Of a DNA stretch of 64,000 nt, positions 61,201-64,000 are shown one piece after another. A model generated the notes under the pieces. The model saw only the letters and a program-made list of their open reading frames with translations. It did no database searches and was not told the origin of the DNA. Source of the DNA: Margaritifera margaritifera (lineage: Eukaryota; Mollusca; Bivalvia; Unionida; Margaritiferidae); NCBI GenBank assembly GCA_029931535.1, contig JAQPZY010001688.1:9089001-9153000 (forward strand). The letters are read 5' to 3'. The position numbers and the translations under genes are program-made. Each line of letters starts with the position of its first letter. Position 1 is the first letter of the stretch.

Positions 61201-62486
61201 AAGATATTGGTCAAAGTGTCATGAGGTATTGGGACAAAAAGACAATACATCTGTAAGATATTGGTCAAAGTCTCATGAGGTATTGGGACAAAAAGACAAT
61301 ACATCTGTAAGATATTGGTCAAAGTCTCATGAGGTATTGGGACAAAAAGATGATACATCTGTAAGATATTGGTCAAAGTGTCATGAGGTATTGGGACAAA
61401 AAGATGGTACATCTGTAAGATATTGGTCAAAGTGTCATGAGGTATTGGGACAAAAAGATGGTACATCTGTAAGATATTGGTCAAAGTCTCATGAGGTATT
61501 GGGACAAAAAGACAATACATCTGTAAGATATTGGTCAAAGTCTCATGAGGTATTGGGACAAAAAGACAATACATCTGTAAGATATTGGTCAAAGTCTCAT
61601 GAGGTATTGGGACAAAAAGATGATACATCTGTAAGATATTGGTCAAAGTCTCATGAGGTATTAGGACAAAAAGATGGTACATCTGTAAGATATTGGTCAA
61701 AGTCTCATGAGGTATTGGGACAAAAAGATGGTACATCTGTAAGATATTGGTCAAAGTCTCATGAGGTATTGGGACAAAAAGATGGTACATCTGTAAGATA
61801 TTGGTCAAAGTCTCATGAGGTATTGGGACAAAAAGACAATATTACATCTGTAAGATATTGGTCAAAGTCTCATGAGGTATTGGGACAAAAAGATGGTACA
61901 TCTGTAAGATATTGGTCAAAGTCTCATGAGGTATTGGGACAAAAAGACAATACATCTGTAAGATATTGGTCAAAGTGTCATGAGGTATTGGGACAAAAAG
62001 ACAATATTACATCTGTAAGATATTGGTCAAAGTCTCATGAGGTATTGGGACAAAAAGATGGTACATCTGTAAGATATTGGTCAAAGTCTCATGAGGTATT
62101 GGGACAAAAAGACAATACATCTGTAAGATATTGGTCAAAGTGTCATGAGGTATTGGGACAAAAAGATGATACATCTGTAAGATATTGGTCAAAGTCTCAT
62201 GAGGTATTGGGACAAAAAGATGGTACATCTGTAAGATATTGGTCAAAGTCTCATGAGGTATTGGGACAAAAAGATGATACATCTGTAAGATATTGGTCAA
62301 AGTCTCATGAGGTATTGGGACAAAAAGATGGTACATCTGTAAGATATTGGTCAAAGTCTCATGAGGTATTGGGACAAAAAGATGATACATCTGTAAGATA
62401 TTGGTCAAAGTGTCATGAGGTATTGGGACAAAAAGATGGTACATCTGTAAGATATTGGTCAAAGTCTCATGAGGTATTGGCTTCAT
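61201..62486. repeat. 54-bp higher-order satellite, about 24 units
   Basis: The unit is AAGATATTGGTCAAAGTCTC, then ATGAGGTATTGGGACAAAAA and GATGGTACATCTGT. The two halves align with each other and with the 27-bp unit, so 54 bp is a dimer of diverged 27-mers. 54 is a multiple of 3 and both rare insertions are 3 bp (near 61840 and 62004), so one + frame stays open for 419 codons and minus frames for up to 220 codons. The + frame contains no ATG at all, and I treat it as non-coding. Confidence 0.96.
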
Positions 62487-62724
62487 AAGATAGTATGATT
62501 GTTTGAAAGAGATATTTTTTTGCTAGGACATGCATCAGATAATTATCAATACAGAATAATTCTGAATCTACAGGAAAATTTTACAAACATGAATCAGAAA
62601 TAGTTTTTGCATTATTAGACTGATAATAAACCTATTTAAAAAGTAAGTATTTGAAATTTGAAAAACCAAATAAACCCAAGAGGTCATTCAATAAATTCCT
62701 TTCTATTTATCTATCATATATACT

Positions 62725-62872
62725 AGCTTACAAACAATATAATGTGCTGGCTGATCAGGGTCTGTGTTTGTTCTACTGGTTACTCTCAATGAACTGCATA
62801 GACCCAGCTCTGCTGACGCATAATGCAGTTTGCAGTTGGATCCAGCTTATATGAGAGTATATACAGTACGTG
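62725..62872 (-). mobile_element. Two-palindrome fold-back MITE, truncated
   Basis: GCTGATCAGGGTCTGTGTTT is a single arm of the first palindrome. The second has AACTGCATAGACCCAGCTCT with a CGCATAATGC loop but lacks most of its right arm, then CAGTTTGCAGTTGGATCCAG and TATATGAGAGTATA at the terminus. Same orientation as 25790. Confidence 0.72.
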
Positions 62873-62889
62873 TACATACAGTTTATAAA

Positions 62890-63240
62890 TACACCGTTCC
62901 CTCTTTTGACATAAAAGTGACCAGCACTATAAGTGAGTTAACCTTATACTGAGGTATATTCCAACAAGTATCATGTGACTAGCATTATAAGTCTGTCAAC
63001 CTTGTACAGAAGTATGTGCCAGCAAGTGTCATGTGACCAGCATTATAAGTGGGTCTACTTTGTACTGAGGAATGCTCCAAAGGCATCATAGTATGGTATA
63101 TAATAGTGGGAACAGTATACTGCTTTGAACTAAGTAAATTAAATTAAGTCACAATAATAGAACAAACTTGGACCAGATGGATTCAGTGACCATTATGTGT
63201 GACAGCGTTATACTGAGGGGCTTTAAAGTGAGTAGGCATG
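62890..63240. repeat. Diverged relative of the 58990 element
   Basis: Three degenerate ~60-bp units (GACCAGCACTATAAGTGAGT, CCTTATACTGAGGTATATTC, CATGTGACTAGCATTATAAG). It ends near 63230 with TATACTGAGGGGCTTTAAAG, resembling the right end of the 58990-60253 element. Confidence 0.6.
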
Positions 63241-63413
63241 TGAGGTATGACCAGTAAATCAGTATATTGTGGTACGGATCCTGCTGGTGTGTGTATCATG
63301 GTAAAGAGTCAATGAACCAGTTATTGTGGTATTTCTGTAAATACTATACAGCTAAAGAATCTCCTTTAGCCTTAATTTGTTTTGTTTGAATTCTTTTCTC
63401 TTTCATTGGGGAG

Positions 63414-63415
<2 letters not shown>

Positions 63416-63451
<36 letters not shown>

Positions 63452-63469
63452 CGGGGGGGGGGGGGGGGG
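63416..63469. repeat. 54-nt poly-G tract
   Basis: All G except a C at 63452. It sits at the 5' edge of a SINE. In this orientation it can form G-quadruplexes. Length may also reflect sequencing or assembly error. Confidence 0.95.
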
Positions 63470-63600
63470 TGAGGGTGAGTGGTCTAAAGAGCTTGACTTT
63501 ACAGATCACTGACATCTCACCCATCTCACATCTGTCCTTGTGGGTTCAAATCAAGGCTCAGCCAAAGTGGATATGTGAAAAAACTTGCCTGTTGTTATTA
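63470..63600 (+). mobile_element. SINE type III, truncated
   Basis: Head GTGAGTGGTCTAAAGAGCTT, TTACAGATCACTGACATC, and the B-box-like GGGTTCAAATC. Only the first part of the body follows before homology stops near 63592. The poly-G expanded from the G-rich start of the family head. Confidence 0.8.
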
Positions 63601-63940
63601 ATTCCCCATAATAATTCCAAAAGATGTGTCTGCCAAGAAAATGGTTGAAGTGCACACTATATCCCACTTGGTGGACATGGAGCCTGCAGTCTTGTACTAG
63701 CCAGTGCCAAATAAAAATGCTAAATCACCTGTCTGTCAGCATTTTTTAAAGAATATTGTCCAAGAAATTTGTAAAATTAATAGATAACCTTGCTTTTTGT
63801 GGGGAATGTTATACAGATCTGAAGTTCATGGTTGGGGTGACAAACTTTACTGCCCATGTTGGCCAACATTATCTCCTGATTATCTTAAGATTAGCTAATA
63901 CTAGTGTTTTTCCATGATAATTATGTATATGAGCTATTTT

Positions 63941-64000
63941 TAGCTCTACTGGTCTTTGACCAGAAGAGTTTATGGGATGACCTGTTGTCCATCATCTGTC
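63941..64000. repeat. Family A-type leader hairpin at the window edge
   Basis: CTCTACTGGTC, loop TTT, GACCAGAAGAG (10 of 11 pairs), then TGACCTGTTGTCCATCATCT as in the 39733 leader. The module array should follow beyond 64000. Confidence 0.8.

Larger units (their letters stand above)
60491..64000 (+). other. Villin-like gene intron 3 (start)
   Basis: From the donor at 60491 to the window edge I find no further exon, so the intron is longer than 3.5 kb. Confidence 0.75.

Noticed and set aside
61229..62488. A 419-codon open frame on the + strand as a repetitive protein gene
   Set aside because: It lies in a 54-bp satellite, contains no ATG (it opens with TTG), has no splice or promoter context of its own, and the minus strand is equally open because 54 is a multiple of 3.

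Overview
The window looks like AT-rich, intron-rich animal DNA, most likely from a lophotrochozoan and probably a bivalve or other mollusc. The evidence is GT/AG-bounded coding exons separated by introns of about 14.8 and 14.6 kb, decayed non-LTR and hAT transposons, tRNA-derived SINEs, and very many minisatellites and modular tandem elements of a kind reported from bivalves. The species call is inference. I see no bacterial operons, CRISPR arrays or functional RNA genes.

The only host gene I can support is the 5' part of a villin/gelsolin-family actin-binding protein on the + strand. Its first coding exon is 30808-30890 (ATG at 30816), the second is 45729-45803 and the third is 60422-60490. 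All three junctions are phase 0. Together they encode 73 residues that match the start of gelsolin-like domain 1. The remainder of the protein must lie beyond 64000, and the 5' UTR is probably split by an intron upstream of 30808.

Layout. 1-1990: 5'-truncated, frameshifted non-LTR retrotransposon (- strand). 1995-8248: degenerate 146-bp modules, several SINEs and one fold-back MITE. 8249-12210: three consecutive minisatellites (38, 76 and 34 bp units). 12211-27860: SINEs, modular repeats, more minisatellites and two further fold-back MITEs. 27866-30650: a modular element ending about 160 bp before the first villin exon. 30891-45728 (intron 1): an RNase H-bearing LINE split by a hAT element with an 8-bp target duplication, a 41-bp minisatellite beside it, and several arrays of 146-bp modules. 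45804-60421 (intron 2): more module arrays, minisatellites, and a TIR-bounded array of 73-86 bp units. 60491-64000 (start of intron 3): a 27/54-bp satellite, a fourth MITE, a poly-G-headed SINE and the leader hairpin of another modular element.

The most interesting signals are: (1) several unrelated-looking module families that share a period near 140-147 bp, with hairpin leaders and common tail modules, suggesting one class of modular mobile element; (2) a MITE family made of two consecutive long palindromes, present in four copies; (3) the hAT insertion nested in a LINE next to an expanded minisatellite; (4) an array enclosed by an 18-bp perfect inverted repeat.
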